DNA of 64,000 bases from Akkermansiaceae bacterium UBA7331 (GCA_002471255.1 DKPP01000011.1:374922-438921); one strand, 5' to 3'; counted from the first letter of the stretch, positions 7,208-15,699 are shown. Notes: a model not told the origin generated them from the letters alone. Made by a program: numbers and translations.

Positions 7208-9523
7208 TTATTTCTTCTTCATGTAGTGGAAAAATACGCGTACGCTTGCAAATAAGAATGGAATAGCACCAAAAATAATGAAGACCAAGTCGCCCGGCAT
7301 ACGCAACCAGCCAATCAAAGACATCATCTCGCTACGAGTGAACTCGGAAGATCTAGCGTGCCAATATCCATTGTTGATCGCATCCCATATTTGAGCAAAA
7401 CCACCTGGCAACAAACTGCATACGATCATCATAAGTAGACCGATGTTTAGCCCCCAGAAAGCAGTAGCAATATATTTCTCAATCTTATGCCAGAAGGTAT
7501 CGTCACAAGCCTCTCTAAGCACAAAGGTACATAAACCTAAAGCTAAGAAACCAAATACGCCAAACATGGCAGCGTGGCCATGATTAGGTGTTAAATAGGT
7601 GCCTATTTCAAAGTAACTGACAATGGGCATATTGATGAGGAAACCAAAAACGCCTGCCCCTAAGAAGTTCCAAAAGCCTACAGCCATTAAATACCTCAAG
7701 GTCCATTTGAATTTCACTACGGAGGATCCTTCTTGACTGTTATCTGCCGTCTTAATAAAGGAATAACCTTGCATACAAAGGATGACTAAAGGAACAACCT
7801 CTAAGGCAGAGAAACAACCTGACAGTGCCATGTTAAACTGGCTCTGACCCGAAAAATACCAGTGGTGGCCTGTACCGATAATACCACCCATGAAAATAAG
7901 AATGGCATCCAAATAAATGATACGCAACCCGATCTTTCTGGATATCAATCCAAGCTCGACGAAAATAAGAGCAACCATTGTTGTAGCGAACAATTCGAAA
8001 AAGCCCTCAACCCATAAATGGATAATCCAAAATCTCCATGTATCTACTACGGTATAGTGGGTTTGCCCTGTGAAGAATATGGCCGGTAAATAGAAGAAAG
8101 GAATGGCAAACGCCGCAACTAGGAACATACGAGTAAGAGGTCTCGTCTCCCGGTTTTGTAAAGCAGGTTTAGAAGCTCTAGCAACGACGACAAACCAGGC
8201 TAATAGACCAACGATAAGAAGGTATTGCCAAATTCTACCCAATTCTAGATATTCCCAACCTTGGCTACCTAACCAAAATGAAGCATCTTGCCACCATCTT
8301 GATAAACCTGCCCATTCGGAAAGCAAACTGCCAAATATGACTATGGCAAAGGCGATAAATAATATATTCGTAAGAAGACGTTGCCCCTTAAACTCGATGC
8401 CACCTAGCATACGCGCCAAGAATAACCCGCCTGCTGCAAAGCCGGTCGCAATCCAAAAAATAGCTAATTGTAAATGCCAAGTTCTTAACAAAGAACTAGG
8501 GAAAATAAGCGTTAAATCAAAACCGTAAAAGTCCCCCGGATCCGCTTGATAATGGGCAATGCCTCCCCCGACTAGAGTCTGAGCCAAAAACAGAATGCCT
8601 ACTACGACGACAAATTTAATGAGCGACCCTTGGCTAGGAGAAATTTGGCTAGGAGTAATGGTTTGAGGTTTAGCCAATGTGTTTGAATGCCATTCCCAAT
8701 CCGGATTTTTCCCTAAAATAAATAAAATAAGACCTATACCTCCTAATAAGAAAATCACACTGGCGACACTCCATACATAGGCACCGGCATGAGGTAGATT
8801 CCCCACTAAATTATCATAAGGAAAATTATTCGTGTATGAATAATCTTCGCCGGGTCTTGGTACGACCGAAGCCCAAGCCGCCCACGTAAAATAAGAGCTC
8901 AATAAATGAAGATCTTTATCAGTCTCAATCAAGTTAGCCTTTAAACCACCATTGTTAACCGGAGTCCTAAAATATTCCTTCCAATGAGCGGGTTCGTCCT
9001 TAAAGGCAACCGCTTCATAAGGTGTAAACGTCAGGGTATCAGATTTAGGATCATATCGATTTTCTTTTAAAATCGAAGGTACTTGGGATGTGATCAATGC
9101 TTGTTCCGATGAATTTAATTCGGTAAAAGGTTTATTATACGCCTTTTCTGACAACATATTTTGGGTAGTTTTCCCCATTCTGTTTAAGGTCAATGCAGGG
9201 AAATCAGGGCCTAAATACGCCCCATGCCCCCAAACTGTACCATTATCCATCAATCCATTACGTAAAAATAACTCTTGGCCCTTTTGTACGTCTTCTTTGG
9301 TAAATAATGTATTTCCGTTTTCATCAACCACCTGAGCCGGAATGGGCGGCTTATCATCATACGCTTTACATGTGATGATAATCAACATGGTAAAACCATA
9401 AACCATCACAAACGCAATGAGAATTTTCCACCAATTAGACAGAGGTTTCGAATTACTTACTTGTTTTATTGTCTCCTCAGACTGGTTCGGCCCAGGGGTA
9501 GAGGAATGAGAATCCGCATTCAT
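7208..9523 (-). CDS. norB: Quinol-dependent nitric oxide reductase
   Basis: This 771-residue protein has the length and layout of qNOR: an N-terminal transmembrane helix, a periplasmic domain equivalent to the NorC cytochrome domain but without CxxCH (GLMDNGTVWGHGAYLGPDF), then about 13 helices of the NorB haem-copper oxidase core. Conserved elements include HLWVEGFFELFATT, GTGHHWYFSG and LTPNHGHAAMFGVFG, carrying the haem and non-haem iron histidines and the Glu ligand. It reduces 2 NO to N2O using menaquinol, without proton pumping, at the cytoplasmic membrane. No other denitrification gene is visible, so the role is probably NO detoxification. It is monocistronic with its own terminator. 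The upstream region has a direct repeat of CGTCTCATTT type at 9621-9644 that could be an operator. Confidence 0.94.
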   Translation of the reverse strand: MNADSHSSTPGPNQSEETIKQVSNSKPLSNWWKILIAFVMVYGFTMLIIITCKAYDDKPPIPAQVVDENGNTLFTKEDVQKGQELFLRNGLMDNGTVWGHGAYLGPDFPALTLNRMGKTTQNMLSEKAYNKPFTELNSSEQALITSQVPSILKENRYDPKSDTLTFTPYEAVAFKDEPAHWKEYFRTPVNNGGLKANLIETDKDLHLLSSYFTWAAWASVVPRPGEDYSYTNNFPYDNLVGNLPHAGAYVWSVASVIFLLGGIGLILFILGKNPDWEWHSNTLAKPQTITPSQISPSQGSLIKFVVVVGILFLAQTLVGGGIAHYQADPGDFYGFDLTLIFPSSLLRTWHLQLAIFWIATGFAAGGLFLARMLGGIEFKGQRLLTNILFIAFAIVIFGSLLSEWAGLSRWWQDASFWLGSQGWEYLELGRIWQYLLIVGLLAWFVVVARASKPALQNRETRPLTRMFLVAAFAIPFFYLPAIFFTGQTHYTVVDTWRFWIIHLWVEGFFELFATTMVALIFVELGLISRKIGLRIIYLDAILIFMGGIIGTGHHWYFSGQSQFNMALSGCFSALEVVPLVILCMQGYSFIKTADNSQEGSSVVKFKWTLRYLMAVGFWNFLGAGVFGFLINMPIVSYFEIGTYLTPNHGHAAMFGVFGFLALGLCTFVLREACDDTFWHKIEKYIATAFWGLNIGLLMMIVCSLLPGGFAQIWDAINNGYWHARSSEFTRSEMMSLIGWLRMPGDLVFIIFGAIPFLFASVRVFFHYMKKK

Positions 9524-9620
9524 CTCTGTTCGACAATCAAGTAAATCAAGGCGTTGGAAAAAAAGCTTTTTTGCGGTAGATATATGATTTTATCGAATAA
9601 CTATTGAATTATACAATCAG

Positions 9621-9644
9621 ATGTCTCATTTAGACGTCTCATTT
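9621..9644. promoter_or_regulatory. Direct repeat upstream of norB
   Basis: ATGTCTCATTT (9621-9631) and ACGTCTCATTT (9634-9644) repeat with a 13-base period, about 100 bases upstream of the norB start. The position and helical-turn-like spacing fit an activator or repressor site, but the repeat overlaps the 3' end of the small membrane protein gene at 9639. No known NO-sensor box is evident. Tentative. Confidence 0.25.
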
Positions 9645-9794
9645 CAAAATTAGGCATACAATAAAATAGACAAGACCTATGATCATCAGTCCGATAATCC
9701 CCGTCCATCCAATGAAGCTAAAGAATATCAACACGGCAAAAAGGATGCCGAGAAGAGATCCTAAGAATCTCAATATGTTACATATAGAATACAT
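9639..9794 (-). CDS. Small two-helix membrane protein (51 aa)
   Basis: The reverse strand encodes 51 residues from an ATG at 9794. The protein is almost entirely hydrophobic, with two helices separated by a GWTG turn (ILFAVLIFFSFIGWTGIIGL), an N-terminal MYSICNILRF and a C-terminal lysine. The pattern is typical of a real small membrane protein and explains the Lys/Arg-rich antisense reading. There is no clear Shine-Dalgarno. It sits just upstream of norB on the same strand and might be co-expressed with it. Its 5' end overlaps, on the other strand, the possible original start of the M15 peptidase gene. Confidence 0.5.
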   Translation of the reverse strand: MYSICNILRFLGSLLGILFAVLIFFSFIGWTGIIGLMIIGLVYFIVCLILK

Positions 9795-9817
9795 TGAAAG
9801 CACGAATGATTATTTAA

Positions 9818-10615
9818 ACCCACGCGTATATTCACGTAATTGCTTTAGCTTTGGCTGCTGAATCTTTGGGGTATGATAGTGAAAGAAATCTGTTTACTAC
9901 CATCCAACAATGTCTTTACTCTTCCATTGGTCAATTTATTTCTCGCAGATGCTTTAATAGGAGAAGAAAATCTCTCCATCATATCATGCTAAAATTGCGC
10001 AAAAATGTAGCCAATTTTTTGGGCCAGGATACTTCTCATTTCTGTATTGATTCCATGCCTATTGCTGTGTGTCGTATGGCTCGTTCATCACGATGCAAGA
10101 TGATAGATGAAGATAAAACTCTTAGTCCGGATCATGGATATTGCGCCTCTCAAAAAACATACTACTTCGGCTATAAGTTACACAGTGTATGTGATATGAA
10201 TGGAGTGATATTTGATTATAAAATTACTCCGGCATCTTCTCATGATATCAATTACCTTAAGGAATATGATAGGTTTAAAAAAGGTGTTTCAATCATAGGG
10301 GATCGTGGATATATCAGTAAGCAATGCCAATTGGATTTATTTACTCACTATAATATCACATTAGAAACTCCCTTGAGAAAAAATCAGCATCAAACTAATG
10401 AATTATCCCTTTCCTATAATAAAGATAGAAAACGAATCGAAACCGTGTTTTCTCAGCTCAATGATCAATTTATGATCGCACGAAATTACTCGAAATACAT
10501 CGAGGGTTTTTTATGCAGAATAGCGACAAAAATTACTGCAATGACAATGATTCAGCTCAATAATTTCTATGAAGGTAAACCGATAGGGCGGCTGAAGGCT
10601 AGCTTATTTAATTGA
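9818..10615 (+). pseudogene. IS982-family transposase, N-terminally truncated
   Basis: The frame is open from 9818 (after a TAA at 9815) to the TGA at 10613-10615. The longest start-initiated reading begins at TTG 9851 and gives 254 residues. Recognisable IS982 features are the EALG-like AAESLGYDSERNLF, NRRRKSLHH, the catalytic IDSMPI, GYKLHSVCD, IGDRGY and the final acidic ETVFSQL. The DDE residues therefore persist, but about 40 N-terminal residues of a normal ~295-residue transposase are absent. No usual upstream start or ribosome site exists, so I call it a pseudogene. Confidence 0.8.
9828..10614 (+). mobile_element. IS982-family fragment lacking both ends
   Basis: The segment between the 11-bp repeats is almost entirely IS982-type transposase coding sequence. 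It is about 790 bases, against roughly 1 kb for a complete element. The first part of the transposase gene and recognisable terminal inverted repeats are missing, and the transposase stop overlaps the right-hand repeat. Confidence 0.7.
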
Positions 10616-10935
10616 ACCCACGCGTTTATAATATCTTCAGCCGGACATTGGCGGAATATGCTCTGGAAAAGGAGCAAGAGCTTGGATTGGATATCTATGG
10701 CGGATGCTATAATAACTGGGCTCACGTGGGTGGTAGCAAAAAGTCAATGCACGCATGGGGAATCGCCATTGATCTGGATCCGGATAAAAATGCTCTCAAG
10801 ATGGATAAAAAGACGGCGAGATTTGCTCGTCCGGAATATGATGCGTTTTGGAGGATAGTGGAAGATGAGGGCGGTTATTCACTTGGAAGGGAAAAGGATT
10901 TCGACTGGATGCACTTCCAGTTTGCTAGACGTTAG
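10612..10935 (+). pseudogene. M15 peptidase (endolysin-like), 5' end displaced by an IS982 fragment
   Basis: The 107-residue reading carries a complete M15 zinc-peptidase core: SMHAWGIAIDLDP supplies the first His and Asp ligands, and FDWMHFQF the final His. The preceding YGGCYNNWAHVGGSK resembles L-alanyl-D-glutamate peptidases used as phage endolysins or peptidoglycan hydrolases. Translation would need to start at TTG 10612, inside the IS982 transposase end. Joining across the 11-bp repeat restores a start at 9775 (MLHIEYIESTNDYLNPRVYN) and a protein of about 122 residues without a signal peptide. It may be a prophage relic. Whether the downstream part is still translated is unknown. Confidence 0.7.
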
Positions 10936-10973
10936 TTTTCTGTAGGATAGTAATAAGGTAATCTAGGTAACGA

Positions 10974-11007
10974 AAAGCCCAGAGTGTTTGCTCCGGGCTT
11001 TTTTTAA
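10974..11007. terminator. Bidirectional terminator between the M15 remnant and a PEP-CTERM gene
   Basis: AAAGCCC (10974-10980) pairs with GGGCTTT (10995-11001). Inner GAG/CTC pairing extends the stem after one mismatch. A T run follows on the plus strand, and a weaker T-containing run on the minus strand. It lies between two convergent genes. Confidence 0.8.
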
Positions 11008-11028
11008 TATTGATATTTGAGTGAGAAA

Positions 11029-11922
11029 TTATCTACGACGTTTCATGACTAAGCCTAATAAGCCAATAAGACTTAATGCTGCAGTGGTTGGTTCAGGAAT
11101 TGTAGCAGTACCATTGACTTTAATGTTCGCGATGCCATAGCAAGCCGCAGAATTACTAGTAGAATTAGTGCCATTTGCGACTTTAATTGCATAATCAAGA
11201 TTCTGGGTTCCTTGTTTTAATTCAATAGGGGTTTGTAAAGAGGATAAATCAAATTGGACTGTTTTCATCGTTCCTATATCATTCCCGGTCCATTGTTTGT
11301 TTATTGTCAGACTTTGACCACCTATCGTTAAAGTAAAGGCCGCATTGTATTTATCGGTTGAAAAACAATTCAGATTCGCAGAATGAGCCATCACGTCCAT
11401 AGTAAGACTTGTAAGCTTATATACTGAATGTTCAGAAGTTACGGTGTTACTTAAATTAGCTGTCCATGAATTATATGAATTGGTACGTGATGTTGCATCA
11501 GTACTATTTTTGTTACCTCCTACATTCACATGTGGTGCTAAATATCCTATAGGAAATGTGCCTTCATTATACGTTTGACTATGATGAAGGTTTTGAACAT
11601 CACGTGATAGAATGGTGTTATTTGCTCCTTGAAATGTTCGGGTAAGAGATGTTATATTTGTATCAGCTTCAACACCGGTTTCTACCTTATTTGCTTCATA
11701 AGAAAAAGGTGTTATTTTTAGTCTAGTAAGATCTGTCCCATTTTGTTGGACAACAAAATTGTTCATAAACAGATAATCGTTATCTGTTTTTTTGTTGGTT
11801 GGCGGTGTAAATTTACGAGAAGATCCTACAGTAACTCCTTCGTAATCTCCATAAATAGATGAAGTGCCTGCGTCTGAGGCAAGAGGAAGGATTAATAATG
11901 TTATAAGTATATGTGTTTTCAT
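11029..11922 (-). CDS. PEP-CTERM sorted extracellular protein
   Basis: The 297-residue product has a signal peptide (MKTHILITLLILPLASDAG) and a C-terminal sorting tail of IPEPTTAALSLIGLLGL followed by KRRR. The body is Thr/Ser/Asn-rich and beta-like, with no family I can name. It is an independent unit in the middle of the mobile island between IS982 and IS3 remnants, which suggests it is accessory or strain-variable. It is different in sequence from the PEP-CTERM protein at 6191-7033 apart from the tail. Confidence 0.82.
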   Translation of the reverse strand: MKTHILITLLILPLASDAGTSSIYGDYEGVTVGSSRKFTPPTNKKTDNDYLFMNNFVVQQNGTDLTRLKITPFSYEANKVETGVEADTNITSLTRTFQGANNTILSRDVQNLHHSQTYNEGTFPIGYLAPHVNVGGNKNSTDATSRTNSYNSWTANLSNTVTSEHSVYKLTSLTMDVMAHSANLNCFSTDKYNAAFTLTIGGQSLTINKQWTGNDIGTMKTVQFDLSSLQTPIELKQGTQNLDYAIKVANGTNSTSNSAACYGIANIKVNGTATIPEPTTAALSLIGLLGLVMKRRR

Positions 11923-12129
11923 GGTTATTCAATATGACGAGGTTAGGGCTTCATCCTCATGTAGAGTGATAGACTCGGAGTACTGAGAAATGTTCATTTT
12001 CATTTGTCATGTAAAGTGTATATTGAGTTTTTTCCGTATGAGATGTACCCCAAATTTCGGAGATGTTTGAGCGAAGAAATATTGTAACGCCGGGTAGAGA
12101 GAGGTAAAACCCAAGATAAACATCTCAAA

Positions 12130-12435
12130 ATGAATGATAACAAACGTAGAACATTCGACAGCGCCTTCAATGCTAAAGTAGCTCTTGAAGCCGTCAAGGA
12201 AATCAAGACGATCAATGAACTGGCAGCTGAATACGGCATATATCCCAACCAGGTTATTGCGTGGAAGAAGGAGTTGTTAGGAAATATGGATATTCTGTTC
12301 GAAAGAAAGAACGCCGGGAAAAGAAATCCCGAAAAAGAGTTCGAGAAGGAACGCAATCGTCTCCACGACAAGATCGGTCAGTTAACCATAGAAAGGGACT
12401 GGCTTGAAAAAAAGTCAAAACAGCTCGGACTTTAG
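12130..12435 (+). CDS. IS3-family transposase OrfA
   Basis: The 101-residue protein begins with the IS3 OrfA helix-turn-helix (RRTFDSAFNAKVALEAVKE, then INELAAEYGIYPNQVIAWKK). It ends in a leucine-zipper-like helix (LHDKIGQLTIERDWLEKK). It binds the element ends and is normally fused to OrfB by a -1 frameshift; the slippery heptamer is at 12408-12414. OrfA itself is intact, but with OrfB disrupted it can at most act as an inhibitor of related elements. Confidence 0.9.
   Translation: MNDNKRRTFDSAFNAKVALEAVKEIKTINELAAEYGIYPNQVIAWKKELLGNMDILFERKNAGKRNPEKEFEKERNRLHDKIGQLTIERDWLEKKSKQLGL
12408..12414 (+). promoter_or_regulatory. Programmed -1 frameshift site of the IS3 element
   Basis: The heptamer A AAA AAG lies in the OrfA frame as GAA AAA AAG. 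A -1 slip continues into the OrfB frame as KKVKTARTLGVSRQ, joining the two proteins. The site, the frame relation and the position near the OrfA end match the known IS3 mechanism. Confidence 0.8.
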
Positions 12436-13057
12436 GCGTGAGCCGTCAATCCGAGCTAGTAGACCGCCAATTGAATTCCATTAGTATCTCCATGCAATGC
12501 AAGCTTCTGGTAGTCAATCGTTCCGGACTCTATTACGAAGAGCGACCCGAGCGTGAAGATAATGTGAAAATCTGTGATTTTATGAATGAAATGTATCCTG
12601 AGTTGCCTTTTTACGGTATTCGGAAAATAAAGGCGGAACTTCAAAAGGGGCTGGGCATGACCGTAAACAGAAAACGAATCTGTCGGCTACGCAGGCAGTT
12701 CGGACTTAAGACCGTCTACGCAAAAAGAAAGACCGGTATTGCGTCGGCTCATCCACATATCAAGTATCCTTATCTTCTAAGGGACATGACGATAGACAAA
12801 CCCAACCGGGTGTGGAACATAGACATTACTTATATTCCTATGGGCTCAGGATATGCCTATTTGTGTGCGATCATCGACTGGTACTCGCGAATGGTTCTGA
12901 GTTATCGTGTATCCAATACGATGACGGCGGATTTTTGCGTGGAGACATTGGATAGAGCCATCCGGCAGTTCGGACGTCCATCGGTACTCAACAGTGATCA
13001 AGGCAGTCAGTTTACATCGCACAAGTGGCTTGAAAAGTTTAAAAAGGAAGGCATTGA

Positions 13058-14373
13058 GGGTCTGCGTCATATCTGCTGGTCGTATAAGTTTCGGGAAATA
13101 AAATAGATTTGGCGTATTTTTTGAAATAAATAGGTAATATTGAATAGTCCGCAGGTCTTGCTTTGAATCCGCTTGATTTTCGCATTGGTCGATTCTATAG
13201 CGGCGGATGTAACATTGTAGCGGATAGAATTGATCACCTCATTAAAGCTTTTAACTAAGTTCTTGGCAAAACGAACTAATGGAGTAACTGAAGATTTAAT
13301 AGCCATTGATATCCATTGACTTAACCGGCCAATGGCTTGATTTTCGTCTTTCCCCTTAAAAATGAATCTAAATTGTTCTTTCATTACATAGACTTCATTA
13401 AGTGATTCATTGGCACTGAGGAGTTTCTGTAATTTTTTCAATCCGTCCTCATCATTATTTTCATTCCCTCTTAGTAGATTGTATCTATTTCCAATAATCA
13501 AATTTTTGATTCCGTAAGGAGCGTGCTTTACTTCCTCCCTTCTAACCTTATCAACGACATCATTCATGTTTGAAACTAAGTGAAACGGATCGTATGCAAT
13601 AACTGCATGGGGGATATTCTTACGTACCGAAGCACTATAAGCATTACCCCTATCAAGCCCTACACAGCGTATTAATTTCTTTTGATCATTAGTTAGTTGA
13701 AAAAAGAACTCATCTAGGGCATTTTGATCCTTACCTTTAGATAAATACAGAGGTTCCCCTGTTCGAGCATTAATAACAAGTGTCACAAAACCAAAGGAAG
13801 AGCCTAAGTATTTTTCGTCTACTAAAATAGAATCAAGTTTATCTAAATGAGGCTCAGGGAGTGTCTCAGCAAGCACATCGGCATCAATCCTTCTAATAGA
13901 GGCAGGTGATAATCCGGTGAGTTGTGAAACATTTTTAGCGGACATCGATGAATAAAGAAATGATATATATCTCATGAAGCGATGAGTCATCATCCTAGTA
14001 GGATGAACATAAGAAGGTCTAAAAGAATGAAACGATTGACAGTGTTTACAAAAGCCTTGCCATGTTTGTATTTTAAGCTTAGTAAAATAAGTTATGACAC
14101 TTCGATCAAGAATGTTAATATCTCGTATACAATGAGTTGATAACCTTCTCTTGCAAGTTGGACAGAAAAAATGACATCTTGAATCAATTAGTAACTCGAC
14201 ATTTAAGTATTGATTGTTAAAGCTAGAAGCACCAACGATCCATCCCTTGCGTTTGAGTAAGTTTTTTATCATAAGCTATTTGTAACGAGTGTTACGAATC
14301 AATGCAAGGATGGATCTCCTTTTTTTGACCTGAGTTAATTAAATGAATTCACCAGCAGATGTGGTGCAGGTCC
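13058..14373 (-). mobile_element. ISL3-family insertion sequence, structurally complete
   Basis: The 1316-bp element has 23-bp terminal inverted repeats (13058-13080 and 14351-14373, 18 of 23 matching by hand, sharing ATCTGCTGGT internally). It is flanked by an exact 8-bp duplication, GGCATTGA, at 13050-13057 and 14374-14381. Eight bases is the normal ISL3 target duplication. Intact ends, intact transposase and a perfect duplication suggest a recent insertion into an older IS3 copy. Confidence 0.92.
13067..14272 (-). CDS. ISL3-family transposase
   Basis: The 401-residue protein is a full-length ISL3 DDE transposase. It has an N-terminal zinc-ribbon (CPTCKRR, then CKHCQSFHSF), a helix-turn-helix (MSAKNVSQLTGLSPASIRR), and the catalytic core: ILVDEKYLG, CVGLDRGNAYSASV, VIAYDPFHLVSNMNDVVD, ending in TSAAIESTNAKIKRIQSKTCG. 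The stop lies inside the left inverted repeat. It appears functional. The start at 14272 leaves about 100 bases to the right end. Confidence 0.94.
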   Translation of the reverse strand: MIKNLLKRKGWIVGASSFNNQYLNVELLIDSRCHFFCPTCKRRLSTHCIRDINILDRSVITYFTKLKIQTWQGFCKHCQSFHSFRPSYVHPTRMMTHRFMRYISFLYSSMSAKNVSQLTGLSPASIRRIDADVLAETLPEPHLDKLDSILVDEKYLGSSFGFVTLVINARTGEPLYLSKGKDQNALDEFFFQLTNDQKKLIRCVGLDRGNAYSASVRKNIPHAVIAYDPFHLVSNMNDVVDKVRREEVKHAPYGIKNLIIGNRYNLLRGNENNDEDGLKKLQKLLSANESLNEVYVMKEQFRFIFKGKDENQAIGRLSQWISMAIKSSVTPLVRFAKNLVKSFNEVINSIRYNVTSAAIESTNAKIKRIQSKTCGLFNITYLFQKIRQIYFISRNLYDQQI

Positions 14374-14505
14374 GGCATTGAGGGCAGCATGGATTCGAAG
14401 GGACTCTGGCTGGACAATGTACGGGTGGAACGTACTTGGCACAGTTGCAAGTATGAATACGTCTTTTTGAAAGAACATAGGAATCTGGCCGAGTTGTGAG
14501 ATGGC

Positions 14506-15096
14506 TTATGGGATTATTTTAACTTCTTCAATTTGGAGCGCACTTAGCGATGCTCTTTTTGCAAAAATAATGGTCTTTTCTCCTCGATCCACATCAAAGA
14601 GTGCGGATAGATAATCGTGAGGGGAGACTAAAAGAGGATCCTTTGTGGATATGTTGGCCAAAAAATGTGGGGTGAGCACTGGTTTACCTTGATCGGCCAA
14701 TTGGTGGATTAGCTTCATATCGGCTTTTGGTGCTGCTGTGGTAAAAACTGCGGGACGTGTCGGAGTTTTGTATTTGGGTTTGGCTTTTGTGAATCGCTCC
14801 ATTGGGGGTAACGTGGATGGATCGGGTTCCTGTTTTTGGCCCTTGGATTTGTCTTCGCCATGTGTAGCCGGCTTTAGTGTTGCTGACTCAAGTTTACGAC
14901 GGCGTTCTTTTTCGGACCATGGCGGATCGCATCGATCGTTATAAGTGAGGAGGATTGGCCAAGCGGTTTCGACGTCTAAACCGTAGTTTTTGGTTAGGAT
15001 ACGGCAAACCCTGTAGGTTGTGCGGTGGCCTTGGGTTCCTGATACGGCTCCCTAGATCGTGTTTATTTCTCGTTGTGCTCGTTCGGTGATGTCCAT
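14506..15096 (-). pseudogene. Primase-like (PriCT-type) mobile-element gene, truncated and with an in-frame stop
   Basis: On the minus strand an ATG at 15096 starts MDITERAQREINTI, followed by TAG at 15052-15054. The same frame continues as GAVSGTQGHRTTYRVCRILT and TAWPILLTYNDRCDPPWSEK. This pattern (GHRT helix, ynxxCxPPWSExE) is the C-terminal segment found in phage, plasmid and island primase/VapE-like proteins. Further on come a proline/lysine-rich linker and LLVSPHDYLSALFDVDRG. The last 14 or so codons (ALQIEEVKIIP) are antisense IS3 sequence, so the true C-terminus was lost at the IS3 junction near 14548. It is dead, and marks the island as phage- or plasmid-derived. The family assignment is from motif memory. 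Confidence 0.65.
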
Positions 15097-15141
15097 GGCT
15101 AGATGTTTAATTGGAGTTCCTGTTGTTTGCTTGTGACTTTT

Positions 15142-15699
15142 TTAGCTGTAGGTTTTTTTTGTCTTTTTACCCGTTTTTTTTGGTTTTTGATTTAGTTTTG
15201 GGGTAACATGGTTCCATTGTAGGGTTGCTAAACGACGTAAAGAGTCCGTGCCATGGTGAGCAATGTAAGCTTGTAAGTCCTGAGGGGACATTTCTTCGAT
15301 GAATTTGTTACAAGCAATGGATCGCATGGAGGATGCGGTGATCGTGTCGGATGACAAAAGGGCAAGCTCCGAGTTATTGAGGTGTTTGACGGATTCCGGG
15401 CAATAGAGTTTTGCTAGTTTGTAAACATTTCGCACGACACGCTTTGGGTGATGGCCATTACGGAAAATGATAGCAAAGATGCTGATCAAGACGTGGAGAC
15501 GTACTTCTTTGATAGCTTGGCGGACGGCTTCGAGTTGATCAAGGTCTAGGTCGGTTTCGTAAATTTCATCCGGTAGAAAAATTTCTAGCGAAGAGGCATC
15601 AAAATCGGCGGTCCATTGCTGAATGGATTCGCCCGAGGCGGACAAAAGAAAGTCCAAAACGTCCTCAATGCAGGAGATTAACTCAATTTGTTGATTCAT
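15142..15699 (-). CDS. Hypothetical protein of the tRNA-Pro island
   Basis: The 185-residue protein is acidic at the N-terminus (LDFLLSASGESIQQW, YETDLDLDQLEAVRQAIKE). It has a helical middle (HPKRVVRNVYKLAKLYCPES) and a strongly basic tail (KPKKTGKKTKKTYS), suggesting nucleic-acid contact at the C-terminus. I recognise no family. It lies 45 bases upstream of the broken primase gene on the same strand and 77 bases from tRNA-Pro, so it is probably part of the same integrated element. There is no integrase in the window. Confidence 0.65.
   Translation of the reverse strand: MNQQIELISCIEDVLDFLLSASGESIQQWTADFDASSLEIFLPDEIYETDLDLDQLEAVRQAIKEVRLHVLISIFAIIFRNGHHPKRVVRNVYKLAKLYCPESVKHLNNSELALLSSDTITASSMRSIACNKFIEEMSPQDLQAYIAHHGTDSLRRLATLQWNHVTPKLNQKPKKTGKKTKKTYS

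Larger units (their letters stand above)
9817..10625. repeat. 11-bp direct repeats flanking the IS982 fragment
   Basis: AACCCACGCGT occurs at 9817-9827 and again at 10615-10625, bracketing the transposase fragment. If one copy and the 787 bases between are removed, an open frame starting at ATG 9775 runs straight into the M15 peptidase. This looks like a target duplication or a repair-mediated insertion footprint. No terminal inverted repeats are visible at the insert edges. Confidence 0.7.
13050..14381. repeat. 8-bp target-site duplication around the ISL3 element
   Basis: GGCATTGA at 13050-13057 and 14374-14381. Deleting one copy plus the element restores the uninterrupted IS3 OrfB frame (KKEGIEGSMDSKG). 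Confidence 0.92.
12438..14499 (+). pseudogene. IS3-family transposase OrfB, interrupted by ISL3 and carrying a nonsense codon
   Basis: The 5' part (12438 to about 13057) encodes the rve integrase core: VWNIDITYIP with the first catalytic Asp and VLNSDQGSQFTS with the second. It runs into the ISL3 left end after KKEGIEG. Beyond the insertion the same frame resumes at 14374 with GIEGSMDSKGLWLDNVRVER, giving the catalytic Glu region. It then reaches FLKEHRNLAEL and a TGA at 14497. Reading through that TGA continues the family sequence (DGLWDYFNFFNLER) to about 14548, so the stop replaces a sense codon. The gene therefore has three lesions: insertion, nonsense and loss of the C-terminus. Confidence 0.88.
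12044..14548 (+). mobile_element. IS3-family element, split by ISL3 and missing its right end
   Basis: The left end probably begins at TGTACCCCAAATTTCGGAGA (12044), a typical IS3-like terminal sequence beginning TG. It is followed by overlapping orfA and orfB. The element is interrupted at 13058-14373 by an ISL3 insertion. The distal part of orfB resumes at 14374 and can be followed to about 14548 (encoding DYFNFFNLER), where homology stops and the broken primase gene begins. No right inverted repeat is visible, so the right end was lost. The element is dead. Confidence 0.8.

Noticed and set aside
9679..9861. Plus-strand 60-residue frame
   Set aside because: It is antisense to the small membrane protein and runs into the IS982 fragment. 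Only its last codons (from ATG 9775) may be the old M15 peptidase start.
12000..12371. Minus-strand 123-residue frame
   Set aside because: Antisense shadow of IS3 orfA; its hydrophobic composition is a product of the complementary strand.
14340..14505. Independent gene between ISL3 and the primase remnant
   Set aside because: The segment is the distal part of the interrupted IS3 orfB, recognised by continuing its frame across the duplication.
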